Counted from the stretch's first letter, positions 25,004-34,016 are shown. The stretch is 46,534 bases of DNA from Paludibacteraceae bacterium (GCA_017479885.1 JAFVBR010000048.1:1-46534), one strand, 5' to 3'. Numbers and translations: made by a program. Notes: generated by a model not told the origin, from the sequence alone.

Positions 25004-25407
25004 GTGATACAATCGAGCATAAAGGTATAGTGGAATCTGTCAGCGGACAGGAGGTGCATGTGCGTATTGTGCAGGCTTCGGCGTGTAGCGCGTGCCATGC
25101 AGCAAAGAGTTGCATGGCGGCTGATGCCCGTGAGAAGTATATCGACTGTCTGGCGGAGGAACCGCTTGCCGTGGGTGACGATGTTATGGTAAGCGTCTCG
25201 CAGAAACAAGGCTGGCTGGCAGTATTGCTCAGTTTTGTTCTGCCTTTCCTTCTGCTCATGCTCATGCTCTGGCTCACGGGCAAGGTGTGGTCTGAGGCTG
25301 TTTCGGGCACGGTCTCTATCTGTTCACTGCTGCCGTACTACTTAGTGATATGGCTGTTCAGAGACAAGTTAAGGAAACGCTTCAACTTCATTGCAAGGAA
25401 ACAGTAA
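25000..25407 (+). CDS. rseC: RseC/SoxR-reducing-system family membrane protein
   Basis: 135 residues. A cysteine-rich cytoplasmic N-terminus (ACSACHAAKSC, about residues 26-37) is followed by two transmembrane segments (about 72-92 and 101-119) and a basic tail, the RseC_MucC layout. In Bacteroidota this gene normally sits directly before rnfB, and the family is linked to Rnf/Rsx function and SoxR reduction. Here about 3.4 kb with four other genes separates it from rnfB at 28835. A GGAAGG stretch precedes the ATG, unusual in this window. 25408-25559 holds no gene and no signal I recognise; it is AT-rich. Confidence 0.85.
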   Translation: MSDTIEHKGIVESVSGQEVHVRIVQASACSACHAAKSCMAADAREKYIDCLAEEPLAVGDDVMVSVSQKQGWLAVLLSFVLPFLLLMLMLWLTGKVWSEAVSGTVSICSLLPYYLVIWLFRDKLRKRFNFIARKQ

Positions 25408-25559
25408 TATCCTTTTATAGTAAATGGCGGGCACTCTGATTAAATATTACTCTCAATTTGATGTTGATTGAAATTCTTGAATGCTTTTTAACAATATATA
25501 ATTGAATGTGTAAACAAAACTCGCCTGTGTCTAAAGATAAAGAGTTAAAAATATAAAAT

Positions 25560-25910
25560 ATGATGAAAATTTGTAGGTTTTTCTCGTTGTTTGTGACATT
25601 GTTTTTGCTATTGTCTTGCTCACAACTTACAAATAATATTACAGATGATATAAATACAACGGTTAAACGTAACGTTCCAATATCAATATCATCAATGGAT
25701 TATACAGATCCAAATGAGTTGTACGCACTTTATGTAGCCGATTCAGTCAATGTGATACATTATAAAGTCGCTCGTTTGTTGGCATCTGTAGAACTTCTGG
25801 CTGGAGCTAATTTTGGATTAGGAAATGCTATAGACCCTTATGATGGCTATCATCCGTATATGCGAAGATATAGTTTCTGGAATCTGCATTATGGATTGAC
25901 AACATTATAA
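25560..25910 (+). CDS. Small lipoprotein of unknown function (AT-rich islet)
   Basis: 116 residues (or 115 from the next ATG). Signal peptide with lipobox FLLLSC at residue 20. The mature part has no recognised domain and ends YMRRYSFWNLHYGLTTL. The last 54 bases of the gene recur almost exactly at 26546-26599. Codons are much more A/T-ending than in rseC, rnf or neighbouring genes. It is the first of three AT-rich lipoprotein genes that sit between rseC and rnfB, suggesting acquisition. The next gene starts 24 bp downstream. Confidence 0.7.
   Translation: MMKICRFFSLFVTLFLLLSCSQLTNNITDDINTTVKRNVPISISSMDYTDPNELYALYVADSVNVIHYKVARLLASVELLAGANFGLGNAIDPYDGYHPYMRRYSFWNLHYGLTTL
25857..25910 (+). 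repeat. 54-bp direct repeat, copy 1
   Basis: The last 18 codons of the 25560 gene, including its stop. Copy 2 at 26546-26599 matches at 53 of 54 positions. Each copy lies just upstream of one of the two paralogous lipoprotein genes (starts at 25935 and 26610). Confidence 0.9.
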
Positions 25911-25934
25911 ATTATTGATAACATTAATAAATAT

Positions 25935-26537
25935 ATGAAAAAGTTAATGCGTAATATTTTTGTACTATTGGTGTTATCAGCATGTCTGTATGCTTGCGAT
26001 AGAGTGATTATGAGTCCGATCCAGACCAATTATGGGGTGAAAAGGGGAGATGCGTTTGTGTATTCTCAAAAGGATACTATTATTACACGCTCTTATGACC
26101 CGCAAAATGGGAGAAAAAAAGAACTTTGCTTTCCACCTGATGATTTTTTCTTCATGGTTCCATGGTATCCTGAGCAAGATGAGACTATTAAGCATAATGA
26201 AGAAAAACATGAACTGCATTTGAGAAAAATAAGTAATAATGGTGTCGCATACGTAATAGAGGGTAGTTCTCTATATATAAACGACACATTGATTTCGTAC
26301 GCTTCATGGTGTAACCCTAAAGAAGATACAGTTATAGTATCAGGTATGTTTGGCAGAAAAGACACAGTTATAACCAAGATTGACAATCCTGCTCCTTATC
26401 CATTAATGCAAGTTATAGACACTCTGATAGAATATTATCCTCAATATGTAACTATATTAACTGACACATTAGAACACTCGTTCAAGAATGTAGAAGCAAC
26501 AGATGAACGTAACTTCCCGCACATTGTGGTAAATTAG
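25935..26537 (+). CDS. Lipoprotein of unknown function, paralogue A
   Basis: 200 residues, signal peptide with a cysteine at 17 (VLSAC) or 21 (CLYAC). About half of its residues match the gene at 26610: shared blocks include YVIEG-x-x-YIND, APYPL-QV-DTL, YYP-YVT and DTLEHSF-NVEA. No known domain was recognised. Codon use is AT-rich like its neighbours and unlike the rnf genes. It is preceded by copy 1 of a 54-bp repeat and followed by copy 2. A cell-surface or periplasmic lipoprotein is all that can be said. Confidence 0.75.
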   Translation: MKKLMRNIFVLLVLSACLYACDRVIMSPIQTNYGVKRGDAFVYSQKDTIITRSYDPQNGRKKELCFPPDDFFFMVPWYPEQDETIKHNEEKHELHLRKISNNGVAYVIEGSSLYINDTLISYASWCNPKEDTVIVSGMFGRKDTVITKIDNPAPYPLMQVIDTLIEYYPQYVTILTDTLEHSFKNVEATDERNFPHIVVN

Positions 26538-26545
26538 ACGGCAAA

Positions 26546-26599
26546 TATATGCGAAGATATAGTTTCTGGAATCTGCATTATGGATTGACGACATTATAA
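26546..26599 (+). repeat. 54-bp direct repeat, copy 2 (remnant of the 25560 gene end)
   Basis: It encodes the same YMRRYSFWNLHYGLTTL-stop as the end of the 25560 gene but is attached to no reading frame. The single difference from copy 1 is A to G near the end. It ends 10 bp before the ATG at 26610. Confidence 0.9.
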
Positions 26600-26609
26600 T
26601 TAATTGTGT

Positions 26610-27218
26610 ATGAAAAATATATTAAATTTGTCTATTTATCTATTGTCGGTTGTCTTGACAACCGGCTGTAGCAGTCATCCAGTTAATATTGGGCATGCAG
26701 AGCGATTTGAGCAAGATGGAATGGCGTACATCTACTCTCCTGCTGATTCTTTTAATGTTCGTTCGTATTATGCAATATATTCGTCATATCCTCGTAAAAA
26801 TGAAACTAACAACAAACCCGATGATTTCTTACAACAGGTTAGCTGGTACACAAAAGATAAACACGATACTGATACTCCTTTTGATCCGGAAACACACCAA
26901 CTTCATATTAAAAAGATTACCAACAAGGATAAAACTTATGTGATTGAAGGCTATGCTATATATATAAATGATTCGAGTTATACATATTATTCTTGGGGCA
27001 ATCCTGCAGATTCAGTGCAAATTCTGAGCATTTTAGGTAAAAGAGATACAATTATTTTTCACGTTAACCATGCTCCCTATCCGTTAACGCAAGTGTTGGA
27101 TACTCTGATGAAGTATTATCCTGACTATGTAACAGTGATTGACGACACTCTGGAACATTCGTTCAATAATGTTGAAGCAAATTACGAAAAGAATTATCCT
27201 CATATAACTATAAAATAA
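26610..27218 (+). CDS. Lipoprotein of unknown function, paralogue B
   Basis: 202 residues from the ATG at 26610 (a GTG six bases earlier adds two residues and is less likely). Signal peptide with lipobox LTTGC at residue 20. Paralogous to the 25935 product along the whole mature length (PDDF, YVIEGYAIYIND, APYPLTQVLDTL, DDTLEHSFNNVEA). No known domain. AT-rich like the two genes before it. The next gene starts 10 bp downstream but has GC-richer codon use, so the islet boundary probably lies here. Confidence 0.75.
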   Translation: MKNILNLSIYLLSVVLTTGCSSHPVNIGHAERFEQDGMAYIYSPADSFNVRSYYAIYSSYPRKNETNNKPDDFLQQVSWYTKDKHDTDTPFDPETHQLHIKKITNKDKTYVIEGYAIYINDSSYTYYSWGNPADSVQILSILGKRDTIIFHVNHAPYPLTQVLDTLMKYYPDYVTVIDDTLEHSFNNVEANYEKNYPHITIK

Positions 27219-27228
27219 CACTTGTCTT

Positions 27229-28755
27229 ATGAAACGACTTCCTTATCTGTTCATGCTGCTTATGCTGCTTGCAGCCTGCAATCAGACTCCACAGGGAAAC
27301 AATGATTCGGAAAAGCAGCAGGATGAGAGGATTCTTTCCTCCGCTGAACAACTGCAACTCCGCGGACCGGTAAAACTGGTCATTGAGACTATAGACGAGA
27401 ACATCAACTATGAACCATTCGATATCGACTGGACTCAAACCTACTACTACCGCTACATCTCCGAGGAACAGGGGTTTGTGCCCAAGGAGCTGATGGGGCC
27501 TGATGATGTTGATACCTATGTGACTGCGTCCGAGGACGACGAATTCCTCGTTGACGAAGACGGAGAGGTCATTCTTCCCGAAGACGACCTTGCCTATGAT
27601 GAAGACTACCAAATCGGACCCGAAATCGGGATATTCGAGGAACGCGGAACTTACGCCGGCGATGAAGGTTCGCTTGTGCAGTATTGGTTCGATGAGAAAG
27701 GTGACTTTACCGAGATACGCTACTATGGAGCCGAAGCCGACAGCAAGATGCAGAGAAAAGAGGCCTTCAAGTACGATGACAAACATCAGCAGCTCGCTCA
27801 TTTCTACTACGGTGAGGACGGCAAACTGGGTAGCTCCTACAAGTCGCAGTACGACTCGCTCGGACGGGAGACCTACTACGAATATTTCTCTATGGATTAC
27901 AACAACGGCCAAGTGGAGAAAACTGCCAAGACCTACAACGAGGATGGCAATCTCCTCAAGTCGGTCACTACTGTGCTCGGAAAACAGGTCGGTACTATGG
28001 AATACCGCTACGACGAACAAGGCAACTGCATCTATTCTCACAGTGAAGGACGCGGCTACCAGTACACTTCTGAGACCGAATACAACGCGCAGAACAAGGT
28101 TGTCAAAGAAACATCTTACAAGTCCGATGGCTCAATTCAGAACATCACCTCTTACCTCTACAATGACAAAGGCAATGCAACCGAAAGTCTGATGACAAGT
28201 TATCTCAGCAAAAACGAGGGCGAGGAAGTGCGACACACTATACGCGAGTTTGACAAACGCGGTAACTGTACCAAACTGACCGACTACTACTATGGTGAAC
28301 TTGAGAGCATTGTTGACAGCCGGTATGACGGCAACGACAATATCGTCTATTACCGTTCGCAGTACTTCTCTGAGGATGGGACTGACACCACTGTATATGA
28401 GTCAACATTCAAGTACGACAAGAAGGGGCAGAATCTGGAGACTGTAACCAAATCAAGCGACCGTGGCAACGTGCGTATACGCACCACTTGTTCCTACACC
28501 GACGATGGTCAGCTTAAAGAACAACGCACCTACAAGACCTCGGTTCTTGAGGAGCGCTTCTGCGGCAAAGGAAAGGCACCCGAGCGCCTCGTTGAACGGG
28601 TTGTCTATACCTTCGACTCGCACGGCAACTGGATTAAAATGGAGTATTTCAATACTCTGCAGCGCGACGAGGATTTCAATTCCAAAGGCGAGACTCGTGA
28701 AGACTACGAGCAGGTTCTGACCGGCAGCCGCACAAGAAAGATTGAGTATTATTGA
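27229..28755 (+). CDS. YD-repeat-like lipoprotein
   Basis: 508 residues. Signal peptide with lipobox LLAAC at residue 17, then an acidic region (about 85-135, many Asp/Glu). From about 155 to 500 follow irregular repeats of the form YD-x2-G-N/K, e.g. YDEQGNCIYSHSEG, YNDKGNATES, FDKRGNCTKL, YDKKGQNLE and FDSHGNWIKMEYF. This resembles the short-stranded YD/Rhs-type or MORN-like repeats in Bacteroidota lipoproteins of unknown role. No catalytic motif was seen. It lies between the AT-rich islet and rnfB, in the place where rseC and rnfB are normally adjacent. Confidence 0.75.
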   Translation: MKRLPYLFMLLMLLAACNQTPQGNNDSEKQQDERILSSAEQLQLRGPVKLVIETIDENINYEPFDIDWTQTYYYRYISEEQGFVPKELMGPDDVDTYVTASEDDEFLVDEDGEVILPEDDLAYDEDYQIGPEIGIFEERGTYAGDEGSLVQYWFDEKGDFTEIRYYGAEADSKMQRKEAFKYDDKHQQLAHFYYGEDGKLGSSYKSQYDSLGRETYYEYFSMDYNNGQVEKTAKTYNEDGNLLKSVTTVLGKQVGTMEYRYDEQGNCIYSHSEGRGYQYTSETEYNAQNKVVKETSYKSDGSIQNITSYLYNDKGNATESLMTSYLSKNEGEEVRHTIREFDKRGNCTKLTDYYYGELESIVDSRYDGNDNIVYYRSQYFSEDGTDTTVYESTFKYDKKGQNLETVTKSSDRGNVRIRTTCSYTDDGQLKEQRTYKTSVLEERFCGKGKAPERLVERVVYTFDSHGNWIKMEYFNTLQRDEDFNSKGETREDYEQVLTGSRTRKIEYY

Positions 28756-28766
28756 TGGTTGTATTG

Positions 28767-28794
28767 ACGGTTGACAGGTGAATATGTTAACCGT
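28767..28794 (+). promoter_or_regulatory. Imperfect hairpin upstream of rnfB
   Basis: ACGGTTGAC and GTTAACCGT can pair over 9 bp (one G-U) around a 10-base loop, 41 bp before the rnfB ATG. It could be a leader structure or an operator-like inverted repeat. No TAnnTTTG element is visible in this gap. Confidence 0.3.
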
Positions 28795-28834
28795 AAAAAT
28801 CCGGCAAACAACAAAATATATTATATAAAACAAA

Positions 28835-29791
28835 ATGAATCTGATTTTAATTGCTCTTATCACCTTGGGTGTTACAGGTCTGCTTGCAGCCCTGATACTC
28901 TATTTTGTGGCACAACGCTTCAAGGTGGAAGAAGACCCTCGTATTGACGAGGTGGTAGAAGTGCTTCCGGGAGCCAATTGCGGCGGTTGCGGCTTTGCAG
29001 GCTGCCGCGCTTTGGCGGAAGCATGTGTAAAAGCTGATTCGCTCGACGGACTCCTTTGTCCTGTAGGCGGTCAGGAGGTTATGAAACAAGTAGGCGACAT
29101 TCTCGGTCTTCAGCCCGCTGCGGCAGAGCCTATGGTGGCTGTGGTGCGTTGCAACGGCACTTGCGCCGCCCGCCCGCGTACCAGTGAATACGACGGCACC
29201 CGTTCATGCAAAATTGTGAACAGCCTCTATGTTGGTGAGACAGGTTGTGCCTTCGGTTGTCTCGGTTGCGGTGATTGCGTCAACGCCTGCCAGTTCGGTG
29301 CTATCAAGATGAATGAGGAGACAGGTCTGCCTGAGGTTGACGATGACAAATGTACTTCATGCGGTGCCTGTGTCAAGGCTTGCCCGCGTCACATCATCGA
29401 GCTTCGCAAGAAAGGTCCGAAGAACCGTCGCGTGTTCGTCAAGTGCGTCAGCAAGGACAAAGGCGCTATCGCCCGCAAGAACTGCCTTAATGCTTGTATC
29501 GGCTGCGGCAAGTGCCAGAAAGAATGCCCGTTCGAGGCAATCACAGTGGAGAACAACGTGGCTTATATCGACTGGCAGAAGTGCCGTCTCTGCCGCAAGT
29601 GCGTAGCCGTCTGCCCCACAGGAGCCATTCATGAGGTCAACTTTCCTCCAAAACCCGCTCCCAAACCTGTAGAAGAAGCTCCGCAACCTGCACCCAAACC
29701 TGCAGAGGAGACTCCTAAACCCGTTGAGGAACCCAAACCGGAAACAGCTCCGCAGAATGTTGAACCCGCAAACAAGGAGGAAAAGCAATGA
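28835..29791 (+). CDS. rnfB: Rnf electron transport complex subunit RnfB
   Basis: 318 residues. It receives electrons from ferredoxin and passes them through Fe-S clusters in the Rnf complex. An N-terminal membrane anchor (about 3-26) is followed by the 4Fe-4S motif with cysteines 49, 52, 57 and 75 ([12 protein letters not shown]). Two pairs of ferredoxin-type clusters follow ([44 protein letters not shown]). The C-terminal about 50 residues are a Pro/Glu/Lys tail ([14 protein letters not shown]-like). It begins the B-C-D-G-E-A order and overlaps rnfC by ATGA (4 bp). Confidence 0.95.
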   Translation: MNLILIALITLGVTGLLAALILYFVAQRFKVEEDPRIDEVVEVLPGANCGGCGFAGCRALAEACVKADSLDGLLCPVGGQEVMKQVGDILGLQPAAAEPMVAVVRCNGTCAARPRTSEYDGTRSCKIVNSLYVGETGCAFGCLGCGDCVNACQFGAIKMNEETGLPEVDDDKCTSCGACVKACPRHIIELRKKGPKNRRVFVKCVSKDKGAIARKNCLNACIGCGKCQKECPFEAITVENNVAYIDWQKCRLCRKCVAVCPTGAIHEVNFPPKPAPKPVEEAPQPAPKPAEETPKPVEEPKPETAPQNVEPANKEEKQ

Positions 29792-31122
29792 AAACATTTC
29801 GTATAGGCGGTGTTCATCCGCAAGACAACAAACATTATTCCGCGCACAAGCAGATTACGGCAGTGCCTCTCCCAAAGAAGGCGGTCATTCCCCTTGTGCA
29901 GCATATAGGTGCGCCTGCCAAACCCTTGGTGGTTAAAGGCGACAAGGTGCTGGTAGGTCAGCTGATAGCAGAAGCGGGAGGCTTTGTCAGTGCAAATATC
30001 CATTCCCCCGTCAGTGGTACTGTCACTAAAGTTGATACTGCCAAAGACGCATGGGGAATGTCTATGCCTGCTATCTTTATCGATGTGGAGGGTGACGAGT
30101 GGATGCCCGAAATCGACCGCACTGATACTCTCAATACCGTTTGCAAACTCGAGGCGAAAGAGATTATCGAAAAGGTGAAGCAAGCCGGTATCGTCGGACT
30201 GGGCGGTGCCTGCTTCCCCACACATGTCAAACTTATGCCCCCTCCCGGGAAAACGGCTGAGGTGCTTATTGTTAACGGTGTGGAATGCGAACCATATCTC
30301 ACCTGCGACCATCAGCTTATGCTTGAACACGGTGAGGAGATTATGGTAGGTATCCAGATTCTGATGAAGGCACTGGGTATCAGCCGCGCAGTCATCGGTA
30401 TAGAGAAGAACAAGCCCGATGCCATAGAGCACATGCAGCGTCTTGCATCGCATACTCTCGGTGTCAGCGTAGAGCCCCTCAATCTTCGTTATCCGCAGGG
30501 TGGTGAAAAGCAGCTCATCGATGCCTGCATACGCCGTCAGGTGCCCAGTGGAGCACTGCCAATAGAGGTAGGCGCCGTGGTTGACAATGTGGCTACCATC
30601 TATGCCGTCTATGAGGCTGTGCAGAAGAACAAGCCTCTCATCTCACGCGTGATGACCGTCACCGGCAAGGAGGTGAAGAATCCGGGCAACTACCTCGTCC
30701 GTTTCGGTACTCCTCTTGCCGACGTGCTCGAACTCGCCGGCGGCATACCCGAGAACACAGGTAAGATTATCGGCGGCGGACCTATGATGGGTCGTGCAAT
30801 GAACAATACCGATATGCCCTGCAACAAGCGTATGTCGGGTGCTCTGCTTCTCAATCGTGAAGAGTCAAAGCGCTGCCAACCCGAGAACTGCATCCGCTGC
30901 GGCAAATGTGTCCAGGCTTGCCCTATGGGACTTGAGCCGTACCTGCTAAGCAAACTCTCATATCTCGAGCGTTGGGATGATATGGAGAAACATGATGTTA
31001 TGGACTGCATCGACTGCGGTTGCTGCCAGTTCACCTGCCCAAGTAACCGTCCGCTGCTCGACTATATACGTGCAGGCAAGGCTACAGTAGGCGGTATCAT
31101 CCGTGCCCGTGCACAAAAGTGA
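29788..31122 (+). CDS. rnfC: Rnf complex subunit RnfC
   Basis: 444 residues. RnfC is the peripheral subunit that exchanges electrons with NAD(H). Seen: N-terminal barrel-sandwich region ([15 protein letters not shown]), the glycine-rich nucleotide-binding stretch [15 protein letters not shown] (about 132-146), [14 protein letters not shown], and two C-terminal 4Fe-4S motifs [12 protein letters not shown] and [12 protein letters not shown] (about 370-425). Length is normal for the family. Its start overlaps rnfB (ATGA) and its stop overlaps the next gene (GTGA), so the three are co-translated. Confidence 0.95.
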   Translation: MKTFRIGGVHPQDNKHYSAHKQITAVPLPKKAVIPLVQHIGAPAKPLVVKGDKVLVGQLIAEAGGFVSANIHSPVSGTVTKVDTAKDAWGMSMPAIFIDVEGDEWMPEIDRTDTLNTVCKLEAKEIIEKVKQAGIVGLGGACFPTHVKLMPPPGKTAEVLIVNGVECEPYLTCDHQLMLEHGEEIMVGIQILMKALGISRAVIGIEKNKPDAIEHMQRLASHTLGVSVEPLNLRYPQGGEKQLIDACIRRQVPSGALPIEVGAVVDNVATIYAVYEAVQKNKPLISRVMTVTGKEVKNPGNYLVRFGTPLADVLELAGGIPENTGKIIGGGPMMGRAMNNTDMPCNKRMSGALLLNREESKRCQPENCIRCGKCVQACPMGLEPYLLSKLSYLERWDDMEKHDVMDCIDCGCCQFTCPSNRPLLDYIRAGKATVGGIIRARAQK

Positions 31123-31682
31123 CAACTGAAACAATGCGAGAGATACTCAACCCATGGATTACAATGGAGGGCTACAACTGCTTTGGTTGCTGCCCCTCCA
31201 ATCCTGTTGGTGCTCAGATGCACTTCTATGAGGAGGATCCCGATGACTTGACGGGTGATATCGTGAGTGTCTGGCTGCCTACGCAGAACCACCAATCATG
31301 GATAAACACTCTCCACGGCGGCATGCAGGCTACTTTGCTTGACGAGGTCTGCGGATGGGTGGTGTTCAAGAAACTGCGCACCAGCGGCGTAACAGCCCGC
31401 TTCGAACTCAAATACAAGCAGGCGGTCAGCACTGTGGACGGTCCTCTGATTCTCCGTGCCCGTCTTAAGCAAAACAACCATCGTGTGGCAGTGGTGGAGG
31501 GTCAGCTCTGCAACGTTGAAGGCAAAGTCCTGACCATGTGCGAATGCACCTATTTCTCCTTCCCTGAAGAAAAAGCCCGCGAGATGGGATTCGTGGAGGC
31601 ACGGCTATCTGACGAGGATTACACTCTTGAGCAGATTATTGAGCGCGCCAAGCAACCTGTGTATAAATCCATCAAATTGTGA
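31119..31682 (+). CDS. PaaI-like hotdog-fold thioesterase within the rnf operon
   Basis: 187 residues from a GTG that overlaps the rnfC stop (GTGA); an ATG at 31134 (MREILNPW) is a possible alternative. The sequence has the hotdog thioesterase pattern: NCFGCCPSNPVGAQM, then INTLHGGMQATLLDEVCGW, the HGG-x-DE-like active-site region (about 66-84), and a central sheet FELKYKQAV. Such enzymes hydrolyse acyl-CoA or similar thioesters. Its position between rnfC and rnfD is not part of the usual B-C-D-G-E-A order; the tight overlap means it is expressed with the complex. A function in Rnf is unproven. A 55-bp gap follows before rnfD. Confidence 0.85.
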   Translation: MTTETMREILNPWITMEGYNCFGCCPSNPVGAQMHFYEEDPDDLTGDIVSVWLPTQNHQSWINTLHGGMQATLLDEVCGWVVFKKLRTSGVTARFELKYKQAVSTVDGPLILRARLKQNNHRVAVVEGQLCNVEGKVLTMCECTYFSFPEEKAREMGFVEARLSDEDYTLEQIIERAKQPVYKSIKL

Positions 31683-31737
31683 GAGTCGGCATTCTCATAC
31701 TTTTGAATATAGAAATAATAAAATAAACTAACACAAT

Positions 31738-32727
31738 ATGACTAAACTGATTGTTTCCCCGGCACCGCATGTTCACTCAGGTGACAGCGTGCGCCGAAAC
31801 ATGCTCAACGTTATCATTGCCCTTGTGCCCGCTTATGTGGTTTCCATAGTGGCATTCGGGTGGGGGGCACTTATGGTAAGTGCCACTTCGGTTGCAGCAT
31901 GTGTACTTTTCGAATGGCTTATAGCCAAGTTTATTCTGAAGCAACAGCCTACTTTGGGCGACTGTTCCGCTATTTTGACAGGTCTGTTGCTGGCGCTCAA
32001 TCTGCCCAGCAACCTGCCTCTGTGGATAGTGATTGTAGGTGCGCTGGTTGCTATAGGAGTAGGTAAGATGACCTTTGGCGGTTTAGGGCAGAATCCCTTC
32101 AACCCCGCTCTTGTGGGTCGTGTGTTCCTTCTTATCTCATTCCCCGTACAGATGACCACATGGCCTCTCCCAAAAGGATTCCACAGTGCTATGCCTTTTA
32201 TGGATGCAGAAACCGGGGCCACTCCGCTTGCCATTATGAAACAGGCTCTCAAGGCAGGCGACAGCTCGCTGCTTGACCAACTGCCCACTCTATGGCAGAT
32301 GGCTGCCGGATATGTGGGAGGTTCGTTCGGTGAGATAAGTGCTATTGCTCTGCTTGTAGGCGGTATCTATCTGCTATGCACCAAGACTATCACCTGGCAC
32401 ATTCCCGTAAGCATACTCTGTACGGTTGCTGCCTTCTCTGGTATTCTCTACCTGGCTCTTCCCGGTGCTGCATCGCCTGTTCACCATCTGCTTACCGGTG
32501 GTCTGTTGCTTGGTGCTATCTTTATGGCTACCGACTATGTGACATCGCCTATGACCGGCTGGGGACAGATAATCTACGGTATTGGCATCGGTCTGATTGT
32601 GGTTATTATCCGTACATGGGGAGCCTATCCCGAAGGAATGTCGTTCGCTATTCTGATTATGAATGCCGTTACTCCGTTGCTTAATATGTATATACGTCCT
32701 AAACGATTTGGAGAGAAGAAGAAATGA
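31738..32727 (+). CDS. rnfD: Rnf complex membrane subunit RnfD
   Basis: 329 residues, multi-spanning inner-membrane protein of the NqrB/RnfD family. Conserved stretches include SPAPHVHSGDSVRRNM at the N-terminus, GLGQNPFNPALVGR (about 115-128) and ATDYVTSPMT near the end. The flavinylation motif DAETGATP has its acceptor threonine at about residue 162, where FMN is linked by phosphoester in this family. It overlaps rnfG by ATGA. Confidence 0.95.
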   Translation: MTKLIVSPAPHVHSGDSVRRNMLNVIIALVPAYVVSIVAFGWGALMVSATSVAACVLFEWLIAKFILKQQPTLGDCSAILTGLLLALNLPSNLPLWIVIVGALVAIGVGKMTFGGLGQNPFNPALVGRVFLLISFPVQMTTWPLPKGFHSAMPFMDAETGATPLAIMKQALKAGDSSLLDQLPTLWQMAAGYVGGSFGEISAIALLVGGIYLLCTKTITWHIPVSILCTVAAFSGILYLALPGAASPVHHLLTGGLLLGAIFMATDYVTSPMTGWGQIIYGIGIGLIVVIIRTWGAYPEGMSFAILIMNAVTPLLNMYIRPKRFGEKKK

Positions 32728-33386
32728 AACGATTAGAATCCAACTTACTCAATATGGTGCTGTCGCTCACATTGGTGACACTCGCGGCGGCAGCTTTGCT
32801 CGGCGGGCTTTATGTGCTTACCGAAGAGCCTATTCAGAAGCAGAAGGCAGATAAACAGCAGAAGGCTATAACCTCCGTTCTTCCCGTTGTGGAAGGTATG
32901 GAGATTGCCGAGGCTGAAGAAGTGAACGGAATGACCATCTACAAGGCTTATGTCGGTGACTCTCTTGTCGGTGCTGCAGTGCAGACACAGGAAAACGGCT
33001 TTGGCGGCGTGTTCCGCCTGATGGTAGGTTTCGATAGTGAGGGCAATGTGGTTAACTATGAAGTGCTCGAGCACCAGGAAACACCGGGCTTGGGCGATCA
33101 CATGACTACATGGTTCAAGACCGACAAAAACCAACAGTCTGTAATCGGACGCAGTCCTGCAAAAAGCAAGTTTGTCGTATCTAAAGACGGCGGTGACGTG
33201 GATGCTATAACGGCTGCCACCATCTCTTCGCGGGCTTTCCTCAAAGCAGTGCAGGGGGCATACGACACATACAGCAAGCCTGCCGTTGAAGCAGTCTCAG
33301 GTGCTACTTCGCTTTCCGAGAATGCCGAATTGCAGGAGATTTATCCTGATAATGTTGAACCTCAAACAGAAGAAAAAGATGAATAA
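32724..33386 (+). CDS. rnfG: Rnf complex flavoprotein subunit RnfG
   Basis: 220 residues, periplasmic FMN-binding subunit with one N-terminal membrane helix (about 10-32). The FMN-binding domain has GFGGVFRLMVGFD and HQETPGLGDHM, and the expected flavinylation region DAITAATISS (160-169) with alanine where the motif usually has glycine. A second site in the C-terminal tail, EAVSGATS (189-196), fits the SGAT form better than the expected one. The stop overlaps the rnfE start by 8 bp. Confidence 0.93.
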   Translation: MKRLESNLLNMVLSLTLVTLAAAALLGGLYVLTEEPIQKQKADKQQKAITSVLPVVEGMEIAEAEEVNGMTIYKAYVGDSLVGAAVQTQENGFGGVFRLMVGFDSEGNVVNYEVLEHQETPGLGDHMTTWFKTDKNQQSVIGRSPAKSKFVVSKDGGDVDAITAATISSRAFLKAVQGAYDTYSKPAVEAVSGATSLSENAELQEIYPDNVEPQTEEKDE

Positions 33387-33963
33387 GCCGCTCAATACAT
33401 TCACCAACGGACTCCTTCGTGAGAATCCTACTTTCGGACTGGTGCTCGGTATGTGTCCTACACTTGCCACTACCACTTCCGCTATCAACGGTATGTCGAT
33501 GGGTCTTGCCACATTGTTCGTGCTTGTGTGCTCCAACGTGGTAATCTCACTCATCCGCAATCTGATTCCTGACAAAGTGCATATACCTGCATATATAGTG
33601 GTTATTGCCTCCTTTGTCACTATGGTGCAACTGCTCATGCAAGCCTATGTGCCCGCTGTTTATGAGACACTTGGTCTGTTCATTCCGCTTATCGTGGTCA
33701 ACTGCATCGTTCTCGGTCGTGCCGAAGCATTTGCAGCAAAGAACGGTGTAGGTCTCTCTGCTCTCGACGGACTCGGCATGGGTCTGGGCTTCACACTCTC
33801 GCTCACTGTGCTTGGCGCTATCCGCGAACTGCTTGGCTCGGGTATGTGCTTTGGTCTGAAAGTGTTCCCTGAACAGTATGGTATGCTTATCTTCGTACTT
33901 GCTCCCGGTGCTTTCATTGCCCTTGCTTACCTTATGGCAGTAGTTATGAAGATAAAGAAATAA
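33379..33963 (+). CDS. rnfE: Rnf complex membrane subunit RnfE
   Basis: 194 residues from the ATG at 33379 (MNKPLNTFTNGLLRENP), which is the family-typical N-terminus; an in-frame ATG at 33286 lies well inside rnfG and would add 31 unconserved residues. Six hydrophobic segments. LGMCPTLATTTSAINGMSMG is the conserved first half-repeat and CIVLGRAEAFAAKNG follows the second, both with the membrane cysteine that binds the shared Fe-S cluster of the RnfA/E pair. It is paralogous to RnfA. Confidence 0.94.
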   Translation: MNKPLNTFTNGLLRENPTFGLVLGMCPTLATTTSAINGMSMGLATLFVLVCSNVVISLIRNLIPDKVHIPAYIVVIASFVTMVQLLMQAYVPAVYETLGLFIPLIVVNCIVLGRAEAFAAKNGVGLSALDGLGMGLGFTLSLTVLGAIRELLGSGMCFGLKVFPEQYGMLIFVLAPGAFIALAYLMAVVMKIKK

Positions 33964-33985
33964 TCAGCTTACTCCAATAAACTCT

Positions 33986-34012
33986 AATAGTAAATAACTA
34001 AATAGTAAATAA
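33986..34012 (+). repeat. AATAGTAAATAA repeated at 15 bp before rnfA
   Basis: Two exact copies (33986-33997 and 34001-34012) directly upstream of the rnfA ATG at 34017. It is another word iteration in a leader, but with a 15-bp rather than a 9-bp period. Confidence 0.6.
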
Positions 34013-34016
34013 GACT

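Noticed and set aside
33286-33378. Upstream start for rnfE inside rnfG
   Set aside because: It adds 31 residues unlike the family; MNKPLNTFTNGL at 33379 is the typical start.
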